From positions 5,704,001-5,768,000 of the forward strand of contig NZ_CP043568.1 of the NCBI RefSeq assembly GCF_014076415.1: a DNA stretch of 64,000 bases, given 5' to 3'. Under the pieces are notes generated by a model. The model was not told the origin of the DNA and made no database searches. It saw only the letters and a program-made list of their open reading frames with translations. Shown piece after piece: positions 19,301-28,399 of this stretch; positions within the stretch are counted from its first letter, which is position 1; each line of letters begins with the position of its first letter. A program made the position numbers and the translations under genes. Origin of the DNA: Comamonas testosteroni. GTDB lineage: Bacteria > Pseudomonadota > Gammaproteobacteria > Burkholderiales > Burkholderiaceae_C.

Positions 19301-20365
19301 TCAGAAGAAGTGGCGGATGCCCAGTTCCAGGCCGTTCGCGTTGCCGCCCGGCGTGGTGCCTGGAGCGCTCAGCCCCTGCACGCCGATGGACTTCGCCGCC
19401 GAGCCCTTGTTCTTCAGGAAGGCATAAGTGCCGTAGACCTGGGTGCGCTTGGAGAGGTTGTAGCCATAGCCCACGCTGATCTTGTTCCAGTCCGCATTGC
19501 TGCCGGACAGGTTGTAGTGGCCGAAGGAGGCTCGGGCCTCGCCATTGCCCACGGGAGCGGTCACGCCCAATTGCACGGCCGTGATCTTGGTGCCGCCGCG
19601 CTTTTCCGAGGCCCACAACAGCATGGGCTTGGCGACCCCGAAGTCGTAGGACAGGCCTACATTGTTCGCCGTCAGATTGGTGTCGCTGGTGTTGCCATAG
19701 AGGCGGCCCGTGGCCAGCGCGCCGTTGAAAGCGCCCTGGCGATAACCCAGGCGCAGGCCACGGTAGTCACCCTCGCGCTTGTTGGGGGCGCCGCTGGGCT
19801 GCTCGCCGAATGCCAGCTGAGCCTGGCCGTAGAAGCCACCCAGGTTCTGGGGCAGGAAATAGCTCACTGCATTGCTGATCTGTATGGGCGCACCGCCGGT
19901 CGAGGGAACGCCCGGAATACCCAGCATGGTGAAGGCACCGGTGCCGCCCACGCCGTTGGTCAGGAAGGGATCGAAGATCAGCGTGTTCAGAAAGGTCGCC
20001 GAATCATCGCGCCCCAGGCGCACCTCGCCCCAGTCTCCCATCAGGCTGACTGTGGAGCGACGGTTGAAGCTCAGACCGCCGCCCGAGGCCTTGCCGGCGC
20101 CGCTGTCCACATCCAGGCCGGCCTCCAGCCAGAATCCCGCCTTCAGGCCCCCGCCCAGATCCTCTGTGCCTCGAAAGCCCAGGCGGCTGATGTTGGCACC
20201 GCCTGTGGAAAGGCCGGTCTTGGAGGCTCCAGAGCCGCCCAGATGGGCAACGCCGACGTCGACGACTCCGAAAAGCTCGACCTTGGACTGCGCAAAAGCC
20301 GCGCCGGGCAAAGACGCCAGGCAGGCTAGCGCCACGCCGAGGGCCGGCGTATGGATGGATTTCAT
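19301..20365 (-). CDS. General porin, Omp32-like (Porin_4 family)
   Basis: A 354-aa outer-membrane porin. The signal peptide ends AFAQS near residue 26. Family features are QSKVELFGVVDVGVAHLGG at the start of the barrel, RLGFRGTEDLGGGLKAGFWLE, the constriction-loop region following RLGRDDSATFLNTL, and a C-terminal RHFF. GAGGAGA stands before the ATG. It lies between the MFS gene and the Rieske/reductase genes, so it probably admits the anionic substrate or a related nutrient. Such porins are frequent companions of Bug receptors and catabolic genes in Comamonadaceae. Confidence 0.9.
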   Translation of the reverse strand: MKSIHTPALGVALACLASLPGAAFAQSKVELFGVVDVGVAHLGGSGASKTGLSTGGANISRLGFRGTEDLGGGLKAGFWLEAGLDVDSGAGKASGGGLSFNRRSTVSLMGDWGEVRLGRDDSATFLNTLIFDPFLTNGVGGTGAFTMLGIPGVPSTGGAPIQISNAVSYFLPQNLGGFYGQAQLAFGEQPSGAPNKREGDYRGLRLGYRQGAFNGALATGRLYGNTSDTNLTANNVGLSYDFGVAKPMLLWASEKRGGTKITAVQLGVTAPVGNGEARASFGHYNLSGSNADWNKISVGYGYNLSKRTQVYGTYAFLKNKGSAAKSIGVQGLSAPGTTPGGNANGLELGIRHFF

Positions 20366-20446
20366 GGTTTGTCTCCTCTAGGGGTGGTGGTTTGTCTTCA
20401 GTTGCTAGCCCAGGGCCTTGCTCGTCAATCCAGCAAGGTCCAACTC

Positions 20447-20559
20447 AGGGACACCGATGAGGGCGCGGGCCTGCCGCGCAGCCCCGCGCCGAGGGTGCCG
20501 TCCCCCTCTCCCGCAAAGCAGATATAGAGAGGGAGAAAGCGCGAAGCGACTCAGGGGGC
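20447..20559 (-). repeat. GC-rich dispersed repeat, copy 3 (3' of the reductase)
   Basis: Reading on the minus strand, CCCCCTGAGTCGCTTCGCGC starts one base after the stop of the reductase gene and the element runs into the porin promoter region. Confidence 0.85.
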
Positions 20560-20560
20560 G

Positions 20561-21520
20561 TCATATGTCCAGGACCAGGCGCTCGCTCTTGCAGCCGGAG
20601 ACGCAGACCATCATGACCTTGTTGGCGGCGCGCTCCTTGGGGCTGAGCACCGAGTCGCGGTGGTCGGGCACCCCTTCGAGCACGCGGGTCTCGCAGGAGC
20701 CGCAGACGCCTTCGCAGCAGCTGTGGTCCACATCGATACCAGCGTCCAGCAACGTGTCCAGCAAGGACTTGTCGGGCGTGATCTCGATGAAGCGGCCGCT
20801 GCGCTTGAGCTCCACCGTGTAGTTGCTGCGCGCATCGGACGATGCCTTGACCTCCACCGGCGTGAAGCGCTCGATGTGGGCGTTGGCGTGACCGAGCTCG
20901 GCGCAGAACTTCTCGAAGGCGTCGAGCATGGGCGTCGGACCGCAGGAGTAGTGGTGCAGGCCCGCATCGGGTGCGCGCTGCGCCAGCAATGCCCGCAGAT
21001 CGGGCGGGCCGCCCGCTTCCGCATCGAAATGCAGCTGCAGCGGCATGCCCAATGCCTGCAGTTCCTCCAGAAAGGCCGCGCTCTTGCGCTCGCGCGCAAA
21101 GTACAGCATCTCGAACGAATGCCCCAGGCTCTTCAAGCGGCGTGCCATGCACAGCATGGGCGTGATACCGATGCCGCCGGCCACCAGCACCGAATGCGTC
21201 GCCGTCTCGTCGAGCGCGAAGTGGTTGCGCGGCTCGGAGATGGTGATGGGCATGCCCACGCGCAGCGACTCGTGCACGCAGCGCGAGCCACCGCGGCTGG
21301 CGCGGTCACGCAGCACACCGACCACGTAGCGGTGGCGCTCGCTGCTGTCGTTGGACAGGGAATAGCTGCGCACCAGCCCGTTGGGCAGGTGCAGATCGAT
21401 GTGCGAGCCGGCCGTGAAAGCCGGAAACTCGCCGCCATCGACCGGGCGCAGCTCCACGCTGATGGTGTCCTGGGCCTCGAAGCGCAGCGTGTGCACAAAG
21501 GCCTGCAAGCTGTTGCTCAT
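20561..21520 (-). CDS. Phthalate-dioxygenase-reductase-type oxidoreductase (FMN, NAD, 2Fe-2S)
   Basis: Electron donor for the adjacent Rieske oxygenase, 319 aa. The order is FMN-binding barrel (RSYSLSND), NAD domain (VAGGIGITPMLCMAR and SCGPTPMLDAF), then a C-terminal plant-type 2Fe-2S ferredoxin. The four cysteine ligands are in CCEGVCGSC and the later MMVCVSGC. This domain order is that of PDR, VanB and related class IA reductases. Its ATG overlaps the oxygenase stop (ATGA), showing one two-component enzyme. Only the reducing partner is identified here; the substrate is set by the oxygenase. Confidence 0.93.
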   Translation of the reverse strand: MSNSLQAFVHTLRFEAQDTISVELRPVDGGEFPAFTAGSHIDLHLPNGLVRSYSLSNDSSERHRYVVGVLRDRASRGGSRCVHESLRVGMPITISEPRNHFALDETATHSVLVAGGIGITPMLCMARRLKSLGHSFEMLYFARERKSAAFLEELQALGMPLQLHFDAEAGGPPDLRALLAQRAPDAGLHHYSCGPTPMLDAFEKFCAELGHANAHIERFTPVEVKASSDARSNYTVELKRSGRFIEITPDKSLLDTLLDAGIDVDHSCCEGVCGSCETRVLEGVPDHRDSVLSPKERAANKVMMVCVSGCKSERLVLDI

Positions 21521-22542
21521 GATGCGATGCCTTCGTCAATCTGTTCCTGGGCCTGGCGGCGCAGGTGACGGCGCAGGCGCACCAGGCCGATGTCGTGCTG
21601 GTAGAGGTTCTCGCGCTCGTTGGCGTCGGCTTCCATCTGCTCCATCATGATGCGGTCCTGCTCCAGCACGGCCCAGTGGCGCGCCTCGAGGCGGTTGCGG
21701 TAGAGGAAGCGCCAGGTGTCGCGCATCCAGCCCTGCACCTTGCGCGCACGCCAGAAGAACACTGCGCACAGATCGGCGCTGATGGGCGTGACGCAGGCGA
21801 CGATGGCGAAGTTGCCGCCGGGGCCGCCGGTCTTGGGATAGGGAATCTCCAGGCGCATCCACTGCACGCCGGTTTCGCCGTATTCGGTCCAGTCGAAGTT
21901 CACGCCGCGCTGGCCGACCTTCTCGAACACAAAGCCGTGATCGGTGTCACGCACCTGGAAGCTGGCCTTGCTGTCGCCCTCGGCCATGGAGTGCGACTGC
22001 TTGTGCAGGAAGGTTCCGTGCATGGGATCCATGACGTTGTCCAGTGCATAGCGGTAGTCGCTGCGCCACTCGGCATAGCACAGGAAGTTCGAGTACTCGG
22101 CAGAGCTCAGCTCCTCGGGCAGGCTGAACTCGGGAGCCTCGTCCACATGCTTGTCGCTGTTGTAGAGAAAGATTGCGCCATGCATCTCGCGCACATGGAA
22201 GGCCAGCGCTGCGCGCGAGCCTTCGAGCTTGCAGCCGGGGCTGCCGGGCACCTTGGTCACCGTGCCGTCGCAGCGCACTTCCACGCCGTGGTAGGGGCAG
22301 GCCAGGCGGTCGCCCAGGATCACGCCCTGGGACAGCGGCGCGCCGCGGTGCGGGCAGTGGTCTTCCAGTGCATGGACCTGGCCGGCGGCATCGCGCCACA
22401 GCGCGATCTTGCGGCCGAAGCGGCGCAAGGAGACGGGCTCGGTCTTGACGAAATCCGAAGGGCAGACTGCATACCAGAGGTTCTTCAGACCCGTGTTGAG
22501 CAGACGGTCCACCGGATCGATGGTGATGGTTTGTACGTTCAT
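21517..22542 (-). CDS. Rieske non-heme iron oxygenase, large subunit (phthalate/vanillate oxygenase-like)
   Basis: A 341-aa aromatic-ring hydroxylase or O-demethylase. Rieske ligands are Cys63-x-His65 in CPHRGAPLSQG and Cys82-xx-His85 in CPYHGVEV. The catalytic iron site is in ALDNVMDPMHGTFLH: bridging Asp172, with His175 and His180. The size without a beta subunit, together with a PDR-type reductase, fits the alpha-only group (phthalate 4,5-dioxygenase, vanillate demethylase, carbazole-type). GAC/CAGGAGT lies just before ATG 22542. It is 24 bases after the small HTH-like gene and translationally coupled to the reductase. Confidence 0.93.
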   Translation of the reverse strand: MNVQTITIDPVDRLLNTGLKNLWYAVCPSDFVKTEPVSLRRFGRKIALWRDAAGQVHALEDHCPHRGAPLSQGVILGDRLACPYHGVEVRCDGTVTKVPGSPGCKLEGSRAALAFHVREMHGAIFLYNSDKHVDEAPEFSLPEELSSAEYSNFLCYAEWRSDYRYALDNVMDPMHGTFLHKQSHSMAEGDSKASFQVRDTDHGFVFEKVGQRGVNFDWTEYGETGVQWMRLEIPYPKTGGPGGNFAIVACVTPISADLCAVFFWRARKVQGWMRDTWRFLYRNRLEARHWAVLEQDRIMMEQMEADANERENLYQHDIGLVRLRRHLRRQAQEQIDEGIAS

Positions 22543-22566
22543 GGAGTACTCCTGTCCTGTTCTGTC

Positions 22567-22788
22567 TCAATAGCCCAGACGTGCCATCAGGGCCTGGAAG
22601 CTGTCTTCGGTCCAGGGCTCGCCGTTCTCGCCGGCGGGGCCGCTGCGGTTGATGTAGGCCACCAGTTCGGGCAGCGTCTGCACGCCCTCGCCAAAGGCAC
22701 GCTCAATGGAGTCGCCCAGCAGGTCCTCAAACAGGGTGGAGGCGCGCTCGCGCGCCTGATGCGGCTCGAGATATCGATCAGCGGCCAT
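22567..22788 (-). CDS. Small recombinase-HTH-like protein upstream of the Rieske gene
   Basis: 73 aa, soluble, starting MAADRYLEPHQ. ATG 22788 is chosen because AAGGAGAG precedes it. The C-terminal half (LPELVAYINRSGPAGENGEPW, then TEDSFQALMARLGY) resembles the helix-turn-helix found in large serine recombinases, where a glycine, a GxxW and an SF/TV helix recur. There is no catalytic recombinase domain. From memory, stand-alone proteins of this kind are annotated as recombinase-like HTH proteins and often lie next to aromatic oxygenase genes. It could be a small regulator or an accessory of the oxygenase; its function is not known. Confidence 0.7.
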   Translation of the reverse strand: MAADRYLEPHQARERASTLFEDLLGDSIERAFGEGVQTLPELVAYINRSGPAGENGEPWTEDSFQALMARLGY

Positions 22789-22875
22789 GGTTCTCTCCTT
22801 CGAAAACTGTCTTGAATCGTGGTTCGGTTTCATTGCCCGGAGCGCAGCGCGTCAAACTGCCACAGCCCGACCCCA

Positions 22876-22980
22876 GTGACACCGAGGAAGGGTCCGGGTC
22901 AGCTGCACCGCGCCACACCGAGGGTGTCGTCCCCCTTGGGGGCGCCGTGCAACGGGAAGGCGCGAAGCGACTCAGGGGGT
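22876..22980 (-). repeat. GC-rich dispersed repeat, copy 4 (3' of Bug receptor 1)
   Basis: On the minus strand it starts with ACCCCCTGAGTCGC seven bases after the stop of the Bug gene at 22988 and ends with a CCTCGGTGTCAC-like tail at about 22876. Confidence 0.85.
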
Positions 22981-22987
22981 AGGTCAT

Positions 22988-23965
22988 TCAATCAGCCCGG
23001 ATATCCAGGTCCTTGATCAGCTTGCCGAAGCGGTTGTAGTCGGCAGCGTTGGTCTTTTCCAGACGTGCCGGCTCGCCGCCTGCAGGCAAAGCGCCGAAGG
23101 CCGCCATCTTGCTGACCACATCGGGCATCTTCAGAATTTCATTGAGATGGGTGTTCAGCAGCTTGACGGTCTCGGGCTTCATGCCCTTGGGACCGAACAG
23201 GCCTTGCCAGGCCGACACTTCCACGTCCTTGACGCCCTGCTCGGCCAGCGTGGGCACATTCGGTGCCAGCGGACTGCGCTGTGCATCGGCCACGGCCAGC
23301 ACATTGACCTTGCCGCCTGCGTAGGGCGCGATGGGGCCCCAGGTCATGAAGGTCGTGGGCACATGGCCGCCGATCAGGTCGTTGACTGCGGGCGCCACGC
23401 CCTTGTAGGGAATGTGGGACAGCTTGGTGCCTGCGGCCTTGTTGAACATCTCGCCCAGGATGTGCATGGGCGAGCCGCTGCCGGGGCTGGCATAGGTCAG
23501 GCCGTCGCGCTTGCCCTGGCTCGCCAGGGTCTTGATGTCCTTGATGCCCGAGCCCTGGCTGGCGGCCACGAACATGGGCTGCACGCTGGTCTGCACGATG
23601 GGCGTGAAGCCGCCGAGCACGTCGTAGCTCGAACCCGCATTGGTCTTGAGCACGAACTGGGCGATGGCAAAGGTATTGGGTGCCAGCAGCAAGGTGTAGC
23701 CGTCGGGCGCGGCCTTGGCCACATGCACGGTGCCGATGGTGCCGCTGGCACCGGGCCGGTTGTCCACCACCACGGGCTGGCCCAGTCGCTGGCCCAGCTT
23801 CTCGGCATACAGGCGTGCCATGGCATCGGTATCGCCGCCGGCCGGATAGGCCACGACGATGGTGATGGGCTTGCTCGGATAGGCTTGCGCCAGCGCGGAA
23901 CCGGACATCTGGGCTGCAGCCAGCAATGCAGCAGCGATAACTACCTGGCGACGAATGTTTTTCAT
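22988..23965 (-). CDS. Bug-family (TTT) periplasmic solute receptor 1
   Basis: A 325-aa tripartite tricarboxylate receptor. The signal peptide ends SALAQ near residue 27 and is followed by the diagnostic YPSKPITIVV and, further on, NRPGASGTIG. Later family motifs are YASPGSGSPMH, HIPYKGVAPAVNDLIGG and PNVPTLAEQG. Bug proteins bind carboxylates, amides or aromatic acids in the periplasm. No TctA/TctB membrane partners are nearby. It is flanked by dispersed repeats on both sides and lies between the HTH/Rieske genes and the extradiol dioxygenase, so it probably recognises the pathway substrate. Confidence 0.93.
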   Translation of the reverse strand: MKNIRRQVVIAAALLAAAQMSGSALAQAYPSKPITIVVAYPAGGDTDAMARLYAEKLGQRLGQPVVVDNRPGASGTIGTVHVAKAAPDGYTLLLAPNTFAIAQFVLKTNAGSSYDVLGGFTPIVQTSVQPMFVAASQGSGIKDIKTLASQGKRDGLTYASPGSGSPMHILGEMFNKAAGTKLSHIPYKGVAPAVNDLIGGHVPTTFMTWGPIAPYAGGKVNVLAVADAQRSPLAPNVPTLAEQGVKDVEVSAWQGLFGPKGMKPETVKLLNTHLNEILKMPDVVSKMAAFGALPAGGEPARLEKTNAADYNRFGKLIKDLDIRAD

Positions 23966-24030
23966 GAAATAGCCCGTGGGGTTGTGGTTAAGCCTCTAGC
24001 CAGCCAGAGGATCTGGAGAATTCGCTCACA

Positions 24031-24152
24031 TCAGAGACACCGAGCAAGGGCCTGAGCCGGCCGCACCGCCCCGCAGCGAGGGTGTTGTCCCCCTCCCGCG
24101 AAGCGAGAGAGGGCGCCGTGCACACGGGGGAAGGCGCGAAGCGACTCAGAGG
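24031..24152 (-). repeat. GC-rich dispersed repeat, copy 5 (3' of the extradiol dioxygenase)
   Basis: On the minus strand ACCCTCTGAGTCGCTTCGCGC begins about five bases after the dioxygenase stop. The distal end carries GGCCCTTGCTCGGTGTCTC. The central CCCTCTCTCGCTTCGCGGGAGG hairpin is well conserved. Confidence 0.85.
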
Positions 24153-24157
24153 GTGTT

Positions 24158-25129
24158 TCATTTCTTGTCTGTCAGGAACTTGCCGTCGGCAGCGCCCACG
24201 CCCTTCTGGCGCCGGGTGTTGCCGTCCAGGCCGCCGTCGATGGCCCATTCGGCGAACACTGTCGGACCGGGTTCAAACTCGCGCGGCTGCCATTCGGCCG
24301 TGAGCTGGTCCTCGTCGGCGTAGTACTCGACCAGGGCACCGGCCGGATTCTTGAAGTACCAGAAATAGGCCGAGGACACGGGGTGGCGACCCGGGCCGAG
24401 CTGGGTGTCCCAGCCGCAGCGCGAGATGTGCATGCCGCCGCCGAAGACCTCGTGGATGTCTCGCACCGTGAAGGCCACGTGGTTCAGACCGGCATGCTTG
24501 TCCGGGCGCTGCAGCAGGAAGATGTCGTGGTGGCCGCCATCGGGCGCGGTGCGCAGAAAGGCGCCGCGCTCGGGGTAGCGGTCCGAGGCCGCGAAGCCGA
24601 AGTTCTCCACATAGAAGCGCTCGCAGGCCTGCACATCCTTGACGAAGAACACCACATGGCCGACCTCGATAGGCTGGGCGCGTTCATAGGCCGGGCTGGC
24701 CTGGTTGATTCGGCCCTTGCGGTCCCAGGTGTTGTACTCGGCGCTTTGCATCTGCACATCGCGCTTTTGCGTGAGCTGCAGGCGCACGGCCAGGCCGTTG
24801 GGGTCGGTGCAGCCGATACGTCCGCCGTTCGGGCCACCCTGCTTCACAAAGCCCGGCAGCTGCGCAATACGGGCTTCGTAAAGCGCCAGGTCGGCTTCGC
24901 TTTCCACTCCCCAGACCACTTCGCGCAGCGTGGGGCCGGGCTCGATGGCGGGCGGCAGATCGGGATGCTCGGTGGCGGCCACGATCACACGGCAGCCGTT
25001 CAGTGTCTCGAACACCAGCCGGTCGGCCTGCTCCTCGGCCAGGCTCAGGCCCCAGTCGAGAAAGAACTGGCGGCAGGCCGCCAGGTCGTCGGCGCCGTAG
25101 CTGATTTCGTCAATGCCCAGTACGCTCAT
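24158..25129 (-). CDS. Two-domain type I extradiol (VOC) ring-cleavage dioxygenase
   Basis: 323 aa in two vicinal-oxygen-chelate domains. The C-terminal domain carries the iron ligands: His158 in VGHVVFF, His217 in LNHVAF and Glu268 in VEYYAD. The conserved NPAGALVEYY just before the glutamate is typical of catechol 2,3-dioxygenase-like enzymes. AAGGAG precedes ATG 25129. It would cleave a catechol-type ring next to the hydroxyls. It is 11 bases after the aldehyde dehydrogenase stop, in the order ThDP enzyme, ALDH, dioxygenase. The about 50-residue C-terminal tail is longer than usual. Confidence 0.88.
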   Translation of the reverse strand: MSVLGIDEISYGADDLAACRQFFLDWGLSLAEEQADRLVFETLNGCRVIVAATEHPDLPPAIEPGPTLREVVWGVESEADLALYEARIAQLPGFVKQGGPNGGRIGCTDPNGLAVRLQLTQKRDVQMQSAEYNTWDRKGRINQASPAYERAQPIEVGHVVFFVKDVQACERFYVENFGFAASDRYPERGAFLRTAPDGGHHDIFLLQRPDKHAGLNHVAFTVRDIHEVFGGGMHISRCGWDTQLGPGRHPVSSAYFWYFKNPAGALVEYYADEDQLTAEWQPREFEPGPTVFAEWAIDGGLDGNTRRQKGVGAADGKFLTDKK

Positions 25130-25140
25130 GTCGTGCTCCT

Positions 25141-26616
25141 TCAATTCGCCCAAGCGATGGGGCTCTCGTTCAAACCCCAGTACATGCTTTTCTGCTCCAT
25201 GTACTGCTGTATTCCCAACCGCCCCTTCTCGCGCCCCAGGCCGCTGTCGCGCCAGCCGCCGAAGGGCGTGGAGATGGAGAACTGCTTGTAGGTGTTGATC
25301 CACACGGTGCCGGCCTGCACCGCGCGGCCTATGCGCCATGCGGCCTTGTAGTCGCGCGTCCAGATGCCGGCGGCCAGCGCGTAGACGCTGTCGTTGGCCT
25401 GCTCGAGCAAGGCCTCTTCGTCATCGAAGGGCATGGCCACCAGCACAGGGCCGAAGATTTCCTGCTGGCAGATCTGGTCGGTGTTGCTTACGCCTTCAAG
25501 GATGGTCGGGCGGTAGTAGTAGCCGCGCTCGTACAGCGCGCCCTCGGGGCGGTGGCCGCCGGTGCGCAGCCTGCCGCCTTCGGACAGGCCCAGCTGCACA
25601 TAGCTCTCGATGGATTCGCGGTGCTTGGCGGTGATCAGCGGCCCCATCTGGGTGCGCTCGTCGGCCGGATCGCCCACGCGTAGCGCGGCGGCCTTGGCCG
25701 TGAGGCGCTCCATGAAGTCGCCATAGAGCTTGCGTGCCACGAACAGGCGCGAACCGGCAATGCAGGATTCGCCCGAGGAGCTGAAGATGCCGTAGAGCAC
25801 GCCGTTGACGGCATGGTCGAGGTCGGCGTCTTCCAGCACCATGGTGGCCGACTTGCCGCCCAGCTCCAGAGAGACGGGCATCATCTTGTCGGCAGCGATG
25901 CGGGCGATGTGCTTGCCCGTGGAGGTGCCGCCCGTGAAGGACACGCGCTTGACCAGCGGGTGCTTGGTGATGGCGTCGCCAATCACCGAACCGCGGCCGG
26001 GCAGCACGCTGACGATGCCCTTCGGAACACCCGCTTCCTCGCAGATCCGGGCCAGCTCCAGCGCCAGCAGCGGCGTGGCTTCGGCGGGCTTGACGACCAC
26101 GGCATTGCCGGCCGCCAGCGCGGGAGCGAGCTTTTGCGCCTCGCTGGCGATGGGCGAGTTCCACGGCGTGATGGCCGCGACCACGCCCATGGGCTCATAG
26201 ACGCTCATGGTCATGAAGTCGCCACGCGACGGCGTGATGGTCTCTTCCATGGTCTCGCAGGCCGCGGCGAAGAACTGGAAGGTGCCGGCAGCGCTGGCTA
26301 CCAGCGCACGCGTCTCGCTGATGGGCTTGCCGTTGTCCAGGCGCTGCAGCTGGGCCAGCGGCTCGGCACGCTCGCGGATCAGCTGGGCCACGCGATGCAG
26401 CACGGCGGCGCGCTCATGGGGCTTCTTCTGGGCCCAGCCGCTGGTTCGGAAGGCATGGTCGGCCTTCTCGATGGCCTCTTGCACATCGGCCAGGCTGGGG
26501 GCGCGCAGGCGGCCCACCACCTCGCCGGTCGCGGGGTAGAGCGTGGCGGACTCGTCGCCGCCGCCAAGACGCCATTCGCCGCCGATATTGATGGGGAGCA
26601 GTTCTAGGTTCGACAT
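25141..26616 (-). CDS. NAD(P)-dependent aldehyde dehydrogenase
   Basis: 491 aa. The catalytic cysteine is Cys285 in GESCIAG, the general base Glu251 in ELGGKS and the Asn153 in PWNSP; the NAD-binding FTGGTSTGK is intact. It resembles betaine-aldehyde, benzaldehyde or hydroxymuconic-semialdehyde dehydrogenases. ATG 26616 is the start that gives the normal N-terminus; the longer frame runs into the upstream gene. It lies 35 bases after the ThDP enzyme and 11 before the dioxygenase. It would oxidise an aldehyde made either by ring cleavage or by decarboxylation of a 2-oxo acid. Confidence 0.92.
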   Translation of the reverse strand: MSNLELLPINIGGEWRLGGGDESATLYPATGEVVGRLRAPSLADVQEAIEKADHAFRTSGWAQKKPHERAAVLHRVAQLIRERAEPLAQLQRLDNGKPISETRALVASAAGTFQFFAAACETMEETITPSRGDFMTMSVYEPMGVVAAITPWNSPIASEAQKLAPALAAGNAVVVKPAEATPLLALELARICEEAGVPKGIVSVLPGRGSVIGDAITKHPLVKRVSFTGGTSTGKHIARIAADKMMPVSLELGGKSATMVLEDADLDHAVNGVLYGIFSSSGESCIAGSRLFVARKLYGDFMERLTAKAAALRVGDPADERTQMGPLITAKHRESIESYVQLGLSEGGRLRTGGHRPEGALYERGYYYRPTILEGVSNTDQICQQEIFGPVLVAMPFDDEEALLEQANDSVYALAAGIWTRDYKAAWRIGRAVQAGTVWINTYKQFSISTPFGGWRDSGLGREKGRLGIQQYMEQKSMYWGLNESPIAWAN

Positions 26617-26651
26617 CGTGAAGCTCTTTCGTTCTTGCTGGTCGTGCTGGC

Positions 26652-28349
26652 TCACTGAGCCTTGGTGGTGGCCGGGATCTGGTCCAGCTTGTTCACCGGA
26701 GGGCCCGAGAACGTGGTCTTGAAGCTGCCGATGGCGCGCATGTCGATCTCGAGCAGGAAGGGCCCCTTCTTGCCCCAGGCGTCTTCCAGCACCGCGGGCA
26801 GCTCGTCGAGATGGCTCACGCGGGCATGGGGCAGCTTGATGGACGCGCACAGCTGGGCGTAGTCGGGCGTATGCAGCTCCACATAGCAGCGGCGGCCGCC
26901 GTAAGAGGCGTCCTGGATGTTCTGGATCACGCCATAGCGCTGGTCGTTCATCAGCACGATCATGGTGTCGCACTCTTCCTGCACCAGGGTGGCAAGCTCG
27001 CCCAGGTTCAGGATGAAGCCGCCGTCGCCGGCCAGGCCCAGGGTCTTGCGACCCGAGCCGCTTTCGGCCGCGCCGATGGCCGCACCGATGGCCATGGGCA
27101 TGCCCATGCCGATGCCGCCGCCCGTGGCGTGCACGCCGGCGTTGGGAGCGAAGAAGCGCAGTTCGCGGTTGCCCCAGGTGCTGTTGGAGACGGTCACGTC
27201 GCGCACCCAGTTGAAGTTGCGGCCCACGGCCTGCTGCAGCTGCTGCACCAGGGCGCTGTAAGGGCCCAGGCCGTCGCGCATGGTGGCCACGACTTCGTCG
27301 TGCACCTGGCGCAGGTCGGCCAGCAGCTCGGGGTCGGCCTTGTAACCGCGCGCTTCCAGGCGGTCGGCCAGGCCGCTCAGGGCCAGCGCCGAGTCGCCGC
27401 AGACAAAGCCGTCATCCATATAGCAGCGGCCTTGCTGGGCGGCGTCCACATCGATGCGCAGCAGCGGGCGCGGCAGCTTGAGTTCGTACTTCAGCGTCTC
27501 GTTGCTGCGCAGGCGCGTGCCCACGGCCAGCATGGCGTCGCAGCGCTGGTAGAAGGCTTCGACGGGCTTCTGGATGTTGTAGGCGCCCAGGGATGCGGGG
27601 TCGTCTTCGGGCACGATGCCACGGCCCTGGCCGGTGCTCACGATGCCGAAGCCCAGGGCCTTCAGACGCTGCACGGCAGCGCCGGCATGGCGGGCGCCGC
27701 CGCCCAGCCACAGCAGCGGGCGCCTGGCCTTGGCCAGTTGGTCGGCCAGCGCGTCGAGCGCGGCCTCGCCGGGAGCCAGCACGGCCACCGGCAGGGGCGA
27801 CAGATCGGCGGGCATGGCTATCAGCGCCTGCTGGATGTCGATAGGAATCTCCACACTGACCGGGCCCGTGGGAGCGGTCATCGCGGTCTGCACCGCGGCC
27901 TTGAGCGTGGACAGGCAGGTCTCGGCGCTCAGCACGCGGAAAGCGGCCTTGGAGACGGACTTCAGCATGGTCAGCTGGTCCGGCGCCTCGTGGATGTACG
28001 ACAGCTTCTTGTCCAGGTACTGGGTCTCGATCTGGCCCGTGATGTGCAAGAGCGGCGTGCCGGCCGTATAGGCCTCCACCAGGCTGCCGGCGATATTGCC
28101 CGAAGCCGGCCCGGTGCTGGTGATGCACACGCCCAGACTGGAGGTGGAGCGCGCGCAGGCATCGGCCATATTGCCGGCGCCGGCCTCGCCGCGCGCCATC
28201 ACGAAGCGCACCTTGCCGCGGGCAAACATCGCGTCGAGGATGGGCATGTTGTGGATGGAGATCACCCCGAAGGCGGCCTTCACGTCGCAGTGCTCGAGGA
28301 ATTCGGCAACGACGGCGCCGACGGTGATTTGGTTTGCGGTGGATGTCAT
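26652..28349 (-). CDS. Thiamine-diphosphate-dependent decarboxylase/synthase family enzyme
   Basis: 565 aa with the three-domain plan of acetolactate synthase and benzoylformate decarboxylase. The activating glutamate is Glu55 in ARGEAGAGN. The central domain includes LLWLGGGARHAG, and the ThDP/metal motif GDGGFILNLGELATL...NDQRYG is in the C-terminal domain. Next to an aldehyde dehydrogenase, a 2-oxo-acid decarboxylase giving an aldehyde is the simplest reading; a carboligase is the alternative. It begins a likely operon with the ALDH and the extradiol dioxygenase. The substrate is not deducible. Confidence 0.88.
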   Translation of the reverse strand: MTSTANQITVGAVVAEFLEHCDVKAAFGVISIHNMPILDAMFARGKVRFVMARGEAGAGNMADACARSTSSLGVCITSTGPASGNIAGSLVEAYTAGTPLLHITGQIETQYLDKKLSYIHEAPDQLTMLKSVSKAAFRVLSAETCLSTLKAAVQTAMTAPTGPVSVEIPIDIQQALIAMPADLSPLPVAVLAPGEAALDALADQLAKARRPLLWLGGGARHAGAAVQRLKALGFGIVSTGQGRGIVPEDDPASLGAYNIQKPVEAFYQRCDAMLAVGTRLRSNETLKYELKLPRPLLRIDVDAAQQGRCYMDDGFVCGDSALALSGLADRLEARGYKADPELLADLRQVHDEVVATMRDGLGPYSALVQQLQQAVGRNFNWVRDVTVSNSTWGNRELRFFAPNAGVHATGGGIGMGMPMAIGAAIGAAESGSGRKTLGLAGDGGFILNLGELATLVQEECDTMIVLMNDQRYGVIQNIQDASYGGRRCYVELHTPDYAQLCASIKLPHARVSHLDELPAVLEDAWGKKGPFLLEIDMRAIGSFKTTFSGPPVNKLDQIPATTKAQ

Positions 28350-28399
28350 GTTCTGGTCTGAATTTCGTTAGTGGTCGAAGCCGGCGCGCCTCATGCACG

